The position numbers were made by a program, and so were the translations under genes. Source: Blautia sp. (GTDB lineage: Bacteria > Bacillota > Clostridia > Lachnospirales > Lachnospiraceae). From it: 57,966 bases of DNA. Below the pieces are notes generated by a model. The model did not search any database, had not been told where the DNA came from, and was given only the letters and a program-made list of their open reading frames with translations. The stretch's first letter is position 1; the number at the start of each line of letters is the position of its first letter. This document shows, in pieces, positions 22,707 to 29,299 of the stretch. The stretch covers positions 1 through 57,966 of the forward strand of contig JAETNR010000027.1 in assembly GCA_021772055.1 (NCBI GenBank). The letters are read 5' to 3'.

Positions 22707-22901
22707 GTGCTTAGTATGAGTGTTGGCTGACAAGTTTTACTGGTTTTTAATGTGAAAATCTTAAAACGGGTAGGAGTTGCTGGAGGTTCCGGCTGATCCG
22801 TGCAACTATGAAACAATGTTTTCGGATGGTATCCAGATAGGAGGATGGTAGCAGGAAAAAGACGGGGTTATCTCTTATCCATGAAAGAGGCTACTAAGCA
22901 C
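22707..22901 (+). ncRNA. Structured non-coding RNA candidate, about 195 nt
   Basis: No credible reading frame covers 22646-22927. The ends form a perfect 10-bp helix, GTGCTTAGTA (22707-22716) with TACTAAGCAC (22892-22901), followed by ATTTTATTTT. Inside: GTTTTA/TAAAAC (22734-22739 with 22762-22767); GTTGC (22776-22780) with GCAAC (22802-22806); ATCCG (22796-22800) with CGGAT (22823-22827), which crosses the previous helix as a pseudoknot; and CTCTT/AAGAG near the 3' end. A TATAGA box at 22696-22701 stands 6 bases before the first helix, as for a -10, but no -35 is clear. It does not look like a tRNA, tmRNA or a riboswitch I know. It could also be a cis leader of the gene at 22928. Confidence 0.65.
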
Positions 22902-22927
22902 ATTTTATTTTAGGAGGTATATCATTT

Positions 22928-23155
22928 ATGCTTAAAGGATATTTAAAGGGCAAGAAAGAGGGATTATCACTGGCTGAGAGCGTTGTTATTGGTTTTCAGA
23001 ATGAGGTTGGATTTACTGATAGTTCTGAGTATAAAATATTACAGAAAGTCTATGAGAGTATCCATGAGTTTACTCAGGAATTATCTGAGGCAGAAATGGA
23101 GGTGAATAGGAATGACGATCAGAGAAAGAGTGGAGCTGTACAAGAAAGTGTTTAA
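22928..23155 (+). CDS. Unknown protein, 75 aa
   Basis: Not recognised. ATG at 22928 with AGGAGG 10 bases upstream, directly behind the structured RNA. Helical, with KKEGLSLAESVVIGFQNEVG and a charged C-terminus (EVNRNDDQRKSG). Overlaps the next gene by 44 bases. Confidence 0.6.
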   Translation: MLKGYLKGKKEGLSLAESVVIGFQNEVGFTDSSEYKILQKVYESIHEFTQELSEAEMEVNRNDDQRKSGAVQESV

Positions 23156-23564
23156 GGACAGTGTAGCAATAGAGCCTGTAAAAGAGTTTATGAATAAGTG
23201 TGACTGGATTACAGGGGATGATTTTGAGAGGTTGGAATGTATCAGGAGCCTTAATACAGAGCTTTCAGGAGTATATCAGGTATCTATACCAGTTATCACA
23301 GTCTGGGTAAGGGATAATAATTATGTAGCGGCTACAGGTGAGATCTATCTTACTGAGCCTGATCTGGAGGGATTTTTACATCAATTCAGACACCACCTAC
23401 AGAACGTAGAGAGAAAGTATGAGAGGCGTGGGCTTACGGCTGAGGGCAGTATGGATAAAAATGTGTGGAGACTTCCTTACAAGGATACCATACGCAGGAT
23501 GTATGGGGAGGATGATGCCCGTGCATGGTCTAAATTTGTTATTGAGGCGGCTATGGATCAGTGA
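23112..23564 (+). CDS. Unknown phage protein, 150 aa
   Basis: Not recognised for certain; its look is that of conserved phage proteins of Clostridia. Begins MTIRERVELYKKVFKDSVAI, has a Trp/His-rich middle (FLHQFRHHLQNVERKY) and a helical end with ARAWSKFVIEAAMDQ. Long overlap (44 bases) with the upstream gene. The promoter at 23542 lies in its last codons. Confidence 0.65.
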   Translation: MTIRERVELYKKVFKDSVAIEPVKEFMNKCDWITGDDFERLECIRSLNTELSGVYQVSIPVITVWVRDNNYVAATGEIYLTEPDLEGFLHQFRHHLQNVERKYERRGLTAEGSMDKNVWRLPYKDTIRRMYGEDDARAWSKFVIEAAMDQ

Positions 23565-23590
23565 TATAATGAGGAGTAAATTGAGGAATA
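23542..23590 (+). promoter_or_regulatory. SigA-like promoter with shared leader, copy 2
   Basis: TTGAGG (23542-23547), 17 bp, TATAAT (23565-23570). Bases 23565-23590 match 2332-2357 at 24 of 26 positions. It lies in the 3' end of the previous gene and precedes the zinc-ribbon gene. Confidence 0.6.
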
Positions 23591-23606
23591 TACAGGAGGA
23601 TATATT

Positions 23607-23855
23607 ATGAAATGTCCAAAGTGCGGAAGTGAGAATGTTACTGTACAGATGGTAACTGAGACAAATTTAAAGAGGGAAAAACATGGTATTTTCTGGTGGC
23701 TATGTGTAGGGTGGTGGTGGCTCCCTATAAAGTGGTTATTTTTTACTCTTCCAGCATTGCTGGTTAAGCTATTTGCTCCTAAGAAGTATAAAACAGTTAC
23801 AAAAACAAAGAGCGTTGCCGTGTGTCAGTCTTGTGGAAAGCATTGGGAGGTATAA
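23607..23855 (+). CDS. Membrane-linked zinc-ribbon protein, 82 aa
   Basis: Two zinc-binding CxxC pairs, CPKCGSEN at the N-terminus and CQSCGKHWEV at the C-terminus, flank a very hydrophobic, Trp-rich span (about residues 27-50) that can cross the membrane. So one zinc ribbon is split by a membrane hairpin or anchor. Function unknown. The AGGAGG site and the dedicated promoter suggest early, separate expression. Confidence 0.7.
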   Translation: MKCPKCGSENVTVQMVTETNLKREKHGIFWWLCVGWWWLPIKWLFFTLPALLVKLFAPKKYKTVTKTKSVAVCQSCGKHWEV

Positions 23856-23870
23856 TGGCAGGATAAGAGA

Positions 23871-23902
23871 GAAGATCTTGAAAAGGATCTTCTTTTTTTT
23901 TT
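23871..23902 (+). terminator. Rho-independent terminator
   Basis: GAAGATC (23871-23877) with GATCTTC (23886-23892) and a T10 tract that runs into promoter site 8. Confidence 0.85.
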
Positions 23903-23934
23903 GTCTAAAAATGCCGGGAGGATGCGGTTATTAC
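23903..23934 (+). promoter_or_regulatory. Phage-type promoter, site 8
   Basis: GTCTAAAAA at 23903 and GGTTATTAC ending at 23934; box distance 24. AAAGGAG follows 10 bases downstream. Layout identical to site 3. Confidence 0.8.
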
Positions 23935-23960
23935 TCAATAAAAGAAAGGAGTTGAGGAGA

Positions 23961-24437
23961 TTGAGAGCTCATATGAGTGATGGTCATTTATACTCAGGTG
24001 ATAAAGTAAGAAAACTACAGGCTAAAAAGTATTTTCTGATAGATCAGCCGGATACCGGAGAACAGGTATTTCTTAATCTGTATGATGCTGAAAACTTTTG
24101 TCAGAAACATGGATATAACCCTGATGAGTGTATCTTATCTGGAGATCCTGAGATTTATCAAAGGGCTGTAAATCTGGCAAGGGTAAAGGCTAATGTACTG
24201 AAAGAGCAATCTGATATTTTAAATGATTTATGGGAAAAGTCAAAAGAGGAGATTGACAGGCTTGTAAATGTCCGGGATCGGCACGAAAAGGAAAATAAGA
24301 GAAACTTTGAAAGAGAGCTGGATCAGGAGAATGTAATAAAAGCCATATCAAAAAGCTCCGGTATTTTTGAAGCCTATAAAAATGTGAGGGATAGATACTG
24401 GTACTTTGAACAGATTGTTATGTATGCAAAGCCGTAG
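23961..24437 (+). CDS. Unknown protein, 158 aa
   Basis: Not recognised. TTG at 23961 with AAAGGAG (23945-23951) 9 bases upstream; ATG at 23973 is the alternative. Contains FLIDQPDTGEQVFLNLYDAENFCQKHG-type segments in the first half and a helical, charged second half with an aromatic end (YWYFEQIVMYAKP). First gene behind promoter site 8. Confidence 0.6.
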   Translation: MRAHMSDGHLYSGDKVRKLQAKKYFLIDQPDTGEQVFLNLYDAENFCQKHGYNPDECILSGDPEIYQRAVNLARVKANVLKEQSDILNDLWEKSKEEIDRLVNVRDRHEKENKRNFERELDQENVIKAISKSSGIFEAYKNVRDRYWYFEQIVMYAKP

Positions 24438-24449
24438 GAGGTGAGAGTG

Positions 24450-24798
24450 GTGAGTGTAAACGGGAGATTTAATGGTACAGATTGCTTACCAGTAACCGGG
24501 AAAGACGGTAAAACAGTCTGGATTTTTAAACTTGAGGATCTGAAAGAGGTTGTTGATCCTGAGGTGTATGAGGTGATAGAAGCCTTTACTCAGGCTGAAA
24601 AAGGATGAGGATGTAGATGAGTTTTTAAGTAAAAGAAAACAGCGTGTAGAGGTCGAAGAGGACGGATATTTACAGCTCCTTATGAATACCAGAGAAGAGC
24701 TTTAGGCTGTCATTGGAAAAGCTGAGAAACGTCTGGTTAAAAAGGATGTTCTTTCTCAGTTAAGGAGGATCCACGATAACATTTTAAATAATATTTGA
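24450..24798 (+). pseudogene. Decayed gene with frameshift and in-frame TAG
   Basis: GTG at 24450 (AGGAGG at 24436) reads 52 codons to TGA at 24606-24608. Removing one A from the A5 run at 24598-24602 restores a frame that continues through a single TAG at 24703-24705 to TGA at 24796-24798, about 115 residues in all. The restored protein has a beta-rich start (GKTVWIFKLEDL), an acidic middle and a basic helical end (AEKRLVKKDVLSQLRR). A TAG is one base change from the Gln codon CAG. Two lesions suggest a gene that is being lost. Function unknown. Confidence 0.6.
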
Positions 24799-24808
24799 GG
24801 AGGAAACT

Positions 24809-25366
24809 ATGAAAGCAAGAGTGATTGTAACAAAGAGATGTAACAGAAAATGTCCGGGATGCTGTAATAATTATCTTGGATTAGTAGATAAGGTATCCTT
24901 TGAGGATCTTATGAAATATGATGAGATCAGTATTACCGGAGGGGAGCCTATGCTGATCTCTGAGAGAGTGGTGGAGCTTATCCATAGACTCAGGTTTAAT
25001 GGTTATCAGGGAAAAATCTGGTTATATACGGCAAACGTACATAGATTGAAAAGATACTGGGCTGTAGAGATGGTGATTGATGAGGTGGATGGAGTTACAT
25101 TCACATTACATCACTCAAATAAAGAGGATAAACTGAAATCTGATTTATACGATTTGCGGCGTCTGGATCAGTACCTTGCTGAGTCTGATCGTACCCGTAA
25201 ACATGATAGGCTGTATATTGATAGCCGGATAGTTAATCAGGAGTACATTGACAGCCTTAATTATAAATGGGATGTTATGAAATCTCTTGAGTGGAAAGAA
25301 AATGGTGATTGTCCTTTACCGGAGGGTGAGGAGATTGTAGTTTATGATCTGGAGGCTGAGGGATAA
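24809..25366 (+). CDS. Radical SAM protein, 185 aa
   Basis: A small radical SAM enzyme. CNRKCPGCC (about residues 12-20) is the CxxxCxxC 4Fe-4S site, and ITGGEP (about 44) the SAM-binding GGE motif. The C-terminal part lacks a SPASM-type Cys cluster. It overlaps the nrdG-like gene by one base, so they form a pair. Its substrate is unknown; peptide or nucleotide modification are possible. Confidence 0.85.
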   Translation: MKARVIVTKRCNRKCPGCCNNYLGLVDKVSFEDLMKYDEISITGGEPMLISERVVELIHRLRFNGYQGKIWLYTANVHRLKRYWAVEMVIDEVDGVTFTLHHSNKEDKLKSDLYDLRRLDQYLAESDRTRKHDRLYIDSRIVNQEYIDSLNYKWDVMKSLEWKENGDCPLPEGEEIVVYDLEAEG

Positions 25367-25899
25367 TGAGGTATCATAATATCACAAAGGACGATATGTT
25401 AAACGGGGACGGTATAAGAGCTGTCCTCTGGGTTGCTGGATGCTCTCATCATTGTGGAGGATGTCAAAATCCTATAACGTGGGATCCAGAGGGAGGACTG
25501 CCTTTTGATGAAAAGGCAAAGGCTGAGCTTTTTACTTATGTGAGATTTAATGATTATGTGAGCGGCGTTACCTTTTCTGGAGGAGATCCATTATATCCGG
25601 GAAATGTTAAAGAAATCATGGATCTTGTAAAATCTGTGAAGCAGATACCGGGTAGGACAGTGTGGATCTATACAGGATACCTCTGGGAAGAGGTTAAAGA
25701 TATTCCGGGAATGGAGCTGGTAGATGTTTTGGTAGACGGGGAATATAAAGAGGAGCTGAGGGATGTAAATTATCACTGGGCTGGATCCACTAATCAGAGA
25801 GTTATCAATGTGCCTGAGAGCTTGAAGAGAGGGGAGGTTGTGTTGCATGAACCGGGCAGAAAGACGGAGACAGAAGAAACAGGAGGAGAAAGCAAGTAA
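25366..25899 (+). CDS. nrdG: Anaerobic ribonucleotide reductase activating protein (NrdG)
   Basis: A 177-residue radical SAM activase that installs the glycyl radical on NrdD. CSHHCGGC near residue 25 is the cluster-binding motif, followed by QNPITW and the GGDPLYP box near 67. Length and motif order match NrdG. No NrdD is found in this window, so it may activate the host enzyme or a phage NrdD outside. It signals an anaerobic host. Confidence 0.88.
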   Translation: MRYHNITKDDMLNGDGIRAVLWVAGCSHHCGGCQNPITWDPEGGLPFDEKAKAELFTYVRFNDYVSGVTFSGGDPLYPGNVKEIMDLVKSVKQIPGRTVWIYTGYLWEEVKDIPGMELVDVLVDGEYKEELRDVNYHWAGSTNQRVINVPESLKRGEVVLHEPGRKTETEETGGESK

Positions 25900-26494
25900 G
25901 CCTCCTGTTTATAACTATACACCTGAGTCTCTTAGAAATCAGATTAAGTGGGAGGCTAATCAGGAGTACATGGAGAAAATGAAAAAGGTTAAGGAGGAGG
26001 CTACAGCGGATGCTGTAAATACAGCTATGGTGTTGTTGCTTACCTTACCTTGTGCGGTACTTATGGAGAATTTCTGGCAGAAAAGTAGCTCTAAAAATAT
26101 CCCTAAATTTCTGGATTTGGTACTGAGTTATTATGATCGGTGGCAGAGTGGAGAGCTTAACATGGGGAAATTGAAACAGGATCTTTGGGAAATAGGAGGG
26201 ATCCGGCTGGAGGAGGATATGAAAGGGTATAAAAATCAGGATGTTATTGACAGGGTAAGTGAGGAGATTAAACAGGTAAATGAAAATCTTGTCCTTAACC
26301 GGATCACAGCCGGAGATGATATGGTAGCTATATCTGTGGGGCTGGATGTTATGGAAAAGGGAAACAAAGCTATTATTGACGGGTTAAAGGCTCAGGGATT
26401 TAGACAGCTCAGAAGAGAGAAAGTAACTGAGAGAGCTGTAAAACAGGAGTATCAGGGATATAAGTACAGAGTAATTCTGGAGAAAGATTTGTAG
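25847..26494 (+). CDS. Unknown phage protein, 215 aa
   Basis: Not recognised by function. Basic helical start MNRAERRRQKKQEEKASK seen in many phage proteins, then a mixed region and HTH-like or helical middle with LMENFWQKSSSKN. Start ATG at 25847 follows GGGGAGG, overlapping nrdG by 53 bases. The hydrophobic AMVLLLTLPCAVLM stretch near residue 65 could be a buried helix. No catalytic signature. Confidence 0.65.
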   Translation: MNRAERRRQKKQEEKASKPPVYNYTPESLRNQIKWEANQEYMEKMKKVKEEATADAVNTAMVLLLTLPCAVLMENFWQKSSSKNIPKFLDLVLSYYDRWQSGELNMGKLKQDLWEIGGIRLEEDMKGYKNQDVIDRVSEEIKQVNENLVLNRITAGDDMVAISVGLDVMEKGNKAIIDGLKAQGFRQLRREKVTERAVKQEYQGYKYRVILEKDL

Positions 26495-26504
26495 GTGGAA
26501 TGGC

Positions 26505-26738
26505 ATGAAAATGACTGTAAAAGAATTTAAGGATTTTTGTTGTACGTCTAATATTGTTCTGAAAGACTCATATACCGGAAGAGTTTATACAAAGATTGAT
26601 AATCATTTGAATAGAGTAGTAACCGGGTTTTATCCATGTTTTGACATGATGGGGAGTAATGGAAGTTATTCCCCGTGGTGTAAATTGAAGATAGTAGCAT
26701 GGATACAGCATAGTGTTGAGGAGGCAGATGAGGAATGA
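26505..26738 (+). CDS. Unknown protein, 77 aa
   Basis: Not recognised. ATG at 26505 or 26511, AGGTGG upstream. Aromatic-rich, compact-looking (GFYPCFDMMGSNGSYSPW) with an acidic end. The stop overlaps the next start (ATGA). Confidence 0.6.
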   Translation: MKMTVKEFKDFCCTSNIVLKDSYTGRVYTKIDNHLNRVVTGFYPCFDMMGSNGSYSPWCKLKIVAWIQHSVEEADEE

Positions 26739-26932
26739 AAAGAGGAGAATATTACAGAGGAAGAAACGGTAGAAAGTATGGTATCTGGAATACATCAAAG
26801 AAATGTTTTCAGTTTGGAATAGCTGAGGATAGTCCAATGCTGGCAGAGGCAAGGCTTTTCTATATGATCGGTGATGATGCCCGGAAATGGAGATTTACTG
26901 TAAAGATCCTCCCTGTAAATGAGGTGGTGTAA
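26735..26932 (+). CDS. Unknown protein, 65 aa
   Basis: Not recognised. Basic start MKRGEYYRGRNGRKYGIW, mixed beta character. Overlaps both neighbours by 1-4 bases in a coupled string 26505-27171. Confidence 0.6.
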   Translation: MKRGEYYRGRNGRKYGIWNTSKKCFQFGIAEDSPMLAEARLFYMIGDDARKWRFTVKILPVNEVV

Positions 26933-27171
26933 TGAGAATATGTAAGCTGACTCCTCCAGCCGGAGCTTGTAGAATGTGTGTAGATACATGGGAAACAATG
27001 AGCGGAGATGTGGATCAGATGCCAGATTGTAATACTTGTACCTATAATACAAAGGAGTATGAGGTGTTGGATTTTATTCATACCTTTTTTGGATCTTATG
27101 CTCTTATAGAGTGTGACGGGACAGTACAGAGAGTTAGCATTTCCCGGATTAAGGATTTACGGGAGGTGTAG
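26932..27171 (+). CDS. Unknown Cys-containing protein, 79 aa
   Basis: Not recognised. Five Cys in the first half (GACRMCVDTW, DCNTCTYN) could bind a metal; the second half is beta-like (YALIECDGTVQRVSISRI), resembling small SH3-like or PilZ-like barrels, without proof. Overlaps the previous gene by one base. Confidence 0.6.
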   Translation: MRICKLTPPAGACRMCVDTWETMSGDVDQMPDCNTCTYNTKEYEVLDFIHTFFGSYALIECDGTVQRVSISRIKDLREV

Positions 27172-27175
27172 GGAG

Positions 27176-27601
27176 TTGAATACCAGAAAGCTGAGTAATA
27201 CTCAGGAAAAAAGGATTGCAAAGAATATAGGAGGTAGACAGGTAATAGGATCAGGATCCACTCCTTTTCTGAAAGGGGATGTAACAACCTCAGATCTGTT
27301 TATAGAAGCAAAAACAAAGGCTGTAGAGAGTAGATCTATTACTGTTAAAAAGGATTGGCTGGAAAAGGCAAAAGAGCAATCATACAGCATGAGAAAGAGA
27401 GATTATGCCCTTGCTATCTCTTTTGGAGATGGGAATGATTATTATGTGATTGAGGATACTCTCATGGAGGAGCTGTATAAATGCAGAGCGGCTCTGGAGG
27501 CAATCATAGACGGGCTTGGAGGGTTAGAGGATCCTCTGGTAGAATTGCCGGATCTGAAAGCCTCAGGAGTAAGATCACTGATAAGGAGACATCTGAAATG
27601 A
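27176..27601 (+). CDS. PD-(D/E)XK nuclease, Holliday-junction-resolvase-like
   Basis: A 141-residue nuclease-like protein. GSTPFLKGDVTTSDLFIEAK (about residues 26-45) has the D then E-x-K arrangement of PD-(D/E)XK enzymes, and VKKDWLEKAKEQSYSM follows as the usual helix. TTG at 27176 with GGGAG 2-7 bases upstream. It is a second branch-cutting candidate beside the RecU-like gene; specificity unknown. Confidence 0.65.
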   Translation: MNTRKLSNTQEKRIAKNIGGRQVIGSGSTPFLKGDVTTSDLFIEAKTKAVESRSITVKKDWLEKAKEQSYSMRKRDYALAISFGDGNDYYVIEDTLMEELYKCRAALEAIIDGLGGLEDPLVELPDLKASGVRSLIRRHLK

Positions 27602-27924
27602 TATTTTCGAGAACTTATGTGGAAAGTCTATTAGGTGAAATTTTATGTACCTTTTCTGGAATATTTACAATTAAGGCTGAGTTTACTGAGTTTTGTATGG
27701 ACGGGTATTTCTCAGGAGATATTGAGTTACATGAAGATATTCAGGATTTCATAAGGGATAGAGTACCTGTATCTATGTATGTTCATTTTAATGAAATTCC
27801 TGATCCGAAAGTTAATATTTCTGACAAAGCTAAGTGTACAGTTCATAACGGTGTATGTGTATGTACTTGGAATGAGGAGGAAGAGCATGGGAAGAATGAT
27901 AAAGTATGCAGTTTACAGGGGTAA
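27598..27924 (+). CDS. Unknown protein, 108 aa
   Basis: Not recognised. ATG at 27598 overlaps the nuclease stop (ATGA). Beta-rich with alternating hydrophobics (EILCTFSGIFTIKAEF) and a C-terminal Cys cluster (CTVHNGVCVCTW). Overlaps the next gene by 38 bases. Confidence 0.6.
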   Translation: MIFSRTYVESLLGEILCTFSGIFTIKAEFTEFCMDGYFSGDIELHEDIQDFIRDRVPVSMYVHFNEIPDPKVNISDKAKCTVHNGVCVCTWNEEEEHGKNDKVCSLQG

Positions 27925-28471
27925 TGTTGGACTGTATGCAAAGGAGTATTTTGATAAAATAGATCCTGATCTGTTTAATGATCGTGGTGTGTTGGGATGG
28001 CATTACATAAAAGAGGAGGATCTTCCTATAGTGGTAAATAATGCTGGTGGTAGATGTTCATTTTATCCTGTAGAGGATAACTTTGTAGAAATAATTGAGG
28101 TGGATGAGGACAAAGAGCCTCTTACAAGAGAACAGTGTTTCCCTAAAAATTCTCCTGAGTTTGAATTTGGGTGGATTTCTCCTGAGGGAGATACTTATAA
28201 TACTGGATTTGAGGGACATTATAGAGCCGCTGTTATGATTTGTGAGGAGCTTGGATATAGCGGATTTTTGCAAGAGAGGGAGCTGGAGGAAAAAGGGTGG
28301 ATTAAGATTTCCAGAGATGTTCCATACACTTTTGAAAATCTTCACTCAAAGCATATATACACCTCAGATCTTAGAATGACAAAGAAACAGGCAGATATTT
28401 TAATTGACTTGGGGTATAGCTCTGATGAAACTTTTAAGTTTTTGGTAGATATGAATGAGGACAAGTGGTAA
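27887..28471 (+). CDS. Unknown protein, 194 aa
   Basis: Not recognised. ATG at 27887 after GAGGAGGAAGAGC; a longer upstream frame overlaps the previous gene and lacks a ribosome site. Acidic mixed protein (MGRMIKYAVYRGNVGLYAKE); EELGYSGFLQERELEEKGW and KKQADILIDLGYSSDETFKF look like two similar helical units near the C-terminus. Role unknown. Confidence 0.6.
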   Translation: MGRMIKYAVYRGNVGLYAKEYFDKIDPDLFNDRGVLGWHYIKEEDLPIVVNNAGGRCSFYPVEDNFVEIIEVDEDKEPLTREQCFPKNSPEFEFGWISPEGDTYNTGFEGHYRAAVMICEELGYSGFLQERELEEKGWIKISRDVPYTFENLHSKHIYTSDLRMTKKQADILIDLGYSSDETFKFLVDMNEDKW

Positions 28472-28487
28472 GGAGGAAATTTTGAAT

Positions 28488-28520
28488 ATGAGTAAAGAAT
28501 GGTATGGCATAGATCGCTAA
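28488..28520 (+). CDS. Ten-codon open frame, possibly the start of a broken small gene
   Basis: ATG at 28488 follows AAGGAGGAAATTTTGAAT and encodes MSKEWYGIDR before TAA. Its stop overlaps the next ATG at 28520 (TAATG). The good ribosome site suggests that it is translated, perhaps only to couple the next frame; an indel that split one small gene is the alternative. Confidence 0.35.
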   Translation: MSKEWYGIDR

Positions 28521-28600
28521 TGATGTTCTTATCTGAGGTGGATAACAAGAAAGATCCTGATGCAAAGCAGAAGTACAGATTTGAGTTAGTATCTCAATAA
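28520..28600 (+). CDS. Small unknown peptide, 26 aa
   Basis: ATG at 28520 (or 28523) in TAATG overlap with the ten-codon frame. Sequence MMFLSEVDNKKDPDAKQKYR is soluble and charged, ending FELVSQ. No own ribosome site, so coupling to the upstream frame is needed. Followed at once by a strong terminator. Confidence 0.4.
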   Translation: MMFLSEVDNKKDPDAKQKYRFELVSQ

Positions 28601-28604
28601 TAGT

Positions 28605-28648
28605 AAAACGGAAAGTATAATAAATTTTATACTTTCCGTTTTTTTTTT
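28605..28648 (+). terminator. Strong rho-independent terminator
   Basis: Perfect 16-bp stem 28605-28620 with 28627-28642 around TAAATT, then T6 to the edge of promoter site 9. Marks the end of the accessory block. Confidence 0.9.
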
Positions 28649-28679
28649 GCCTAAATACTGGAGTTTTTATGGTTATTAC
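28649..28679 (+). promoter_or_regulatory. Phage-type promoter, site 9
   Basis: GCCTAAA at 28649-28655 and GGTTATTAC at 28671-28679; box distance 23. Same terminator-promoter junction as at sites 2, 3 and 8. Confidence 0.8.
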
Positions 28680-28702
28680 TCTGTATGGAGGTGAGGTATT
28701 TT

Positions 28703-29026
28703 ATGGATAAAGAGTCTAACTTTTGCAAAGATGCTGAGGATTTGTTGGAGTATTTGAAAACATACCATAATACTGAGAAAACGGCTATAAAAAGTGGTGA
28801 GATTGGTGAGATCTTTAACCTGTATAAAGAGAAATTGAGGTCAACCGTAAATTATTTGAGGAGTATAGGTTATCCGGTGTGTAGCTCCTCACGGGGTTAT
28901 TGGTATTCTGAAAAACCGGAGGACATTGAGAAAACCCTCACTCATTTAGAGGGCAGGATAAAAGGAATGAACAGGGCAATATCAGGATTAAAAAGGATAC
29001 AACAGGACAAAAAAAAACAAGGATAA
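28703..29026 (+). CDS. Winged-helix-like protein, 107 aa
   Basis: Putative DNA-binding protein. Residues about 10-70 look like a wHTH (AEDLLEYLKTYHNTEKTAIK, then STVNYLRSIGYPVCSSSRGYWY as recognition helix and wing), followed by a helical tail (THLEGRIKGMNRAISGLKRI). ATG at 28703 with GGAGGTGAGG 6 bases upstream; the ATG at 28685 lacks spacing. Phage proteins of this kind often act as regulators before the late genes. Confidence 0.6.
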   Translation: MDKESNFCKDAEDLLEYLKTYHNTEKTAIKSGEIGEIFNLYKEKLRSTVNYLRSIGYPVCSSSRGYWYSEKPEDIEKTLTHLEGRIKGMNRAISGLKRIQQDKKKQG

Positions 29027-29086
29027 AACAGGAGAGGCAGGATAACTTATTTTTCTGTCTCTTTTATATATTGGGAGGATGTAGAG

Positions 29087-29299
29087 GTGTTTAAGGTAGA
29101 TGAATTGGTAAAGTATATGATGCCTCTGGATGCGGATTACAGCTATGGTGTTATTCTTGAGCTGAAAAAGGGTAGAGCCGTGGTATTATCTAAATCTTAT
29201 CCTCATGGGACAATAACAGAGGTTCCATACAGGTTTATAGATCACTGTGGAAAAGAGGTGAGGACGGTTGGGAGCCGTGAGGGTAAAAACAATCAATGA
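29087..29299 (+). CDS. Unknown protein, 70 aa
   Basis: Not recognised. GTG at 29087 with GGGAGGATGTAGAG upstream. Beta-rich (YGVILELKKGRAVVLS), SH3-like look, as in small KOW-type barrels. Overlaps the sigma-like gene. Confidence 0.55.
   Translation: MFKVDELVKYMMPLDADYSYGVILELKKGRAVVLSKSYPHGTITEVPYRFIDHCGKEVRTVGSREGKNNQ

Noticed and set aside
22707..22901. Structured RNA as a group I intron, tRNA or tmRNA
   Set aside because: Flanking genes are complete, so nothing is split; no CCA-type acceptor or T-loop; no visible P7-like core.
24703..24705. TAG read as an amino acid throughout the phage
   Set aside because: Other genes end cleanly with TAG followed by terminators or new starts (for example 6661 and 20763), so general recoding is not supported.
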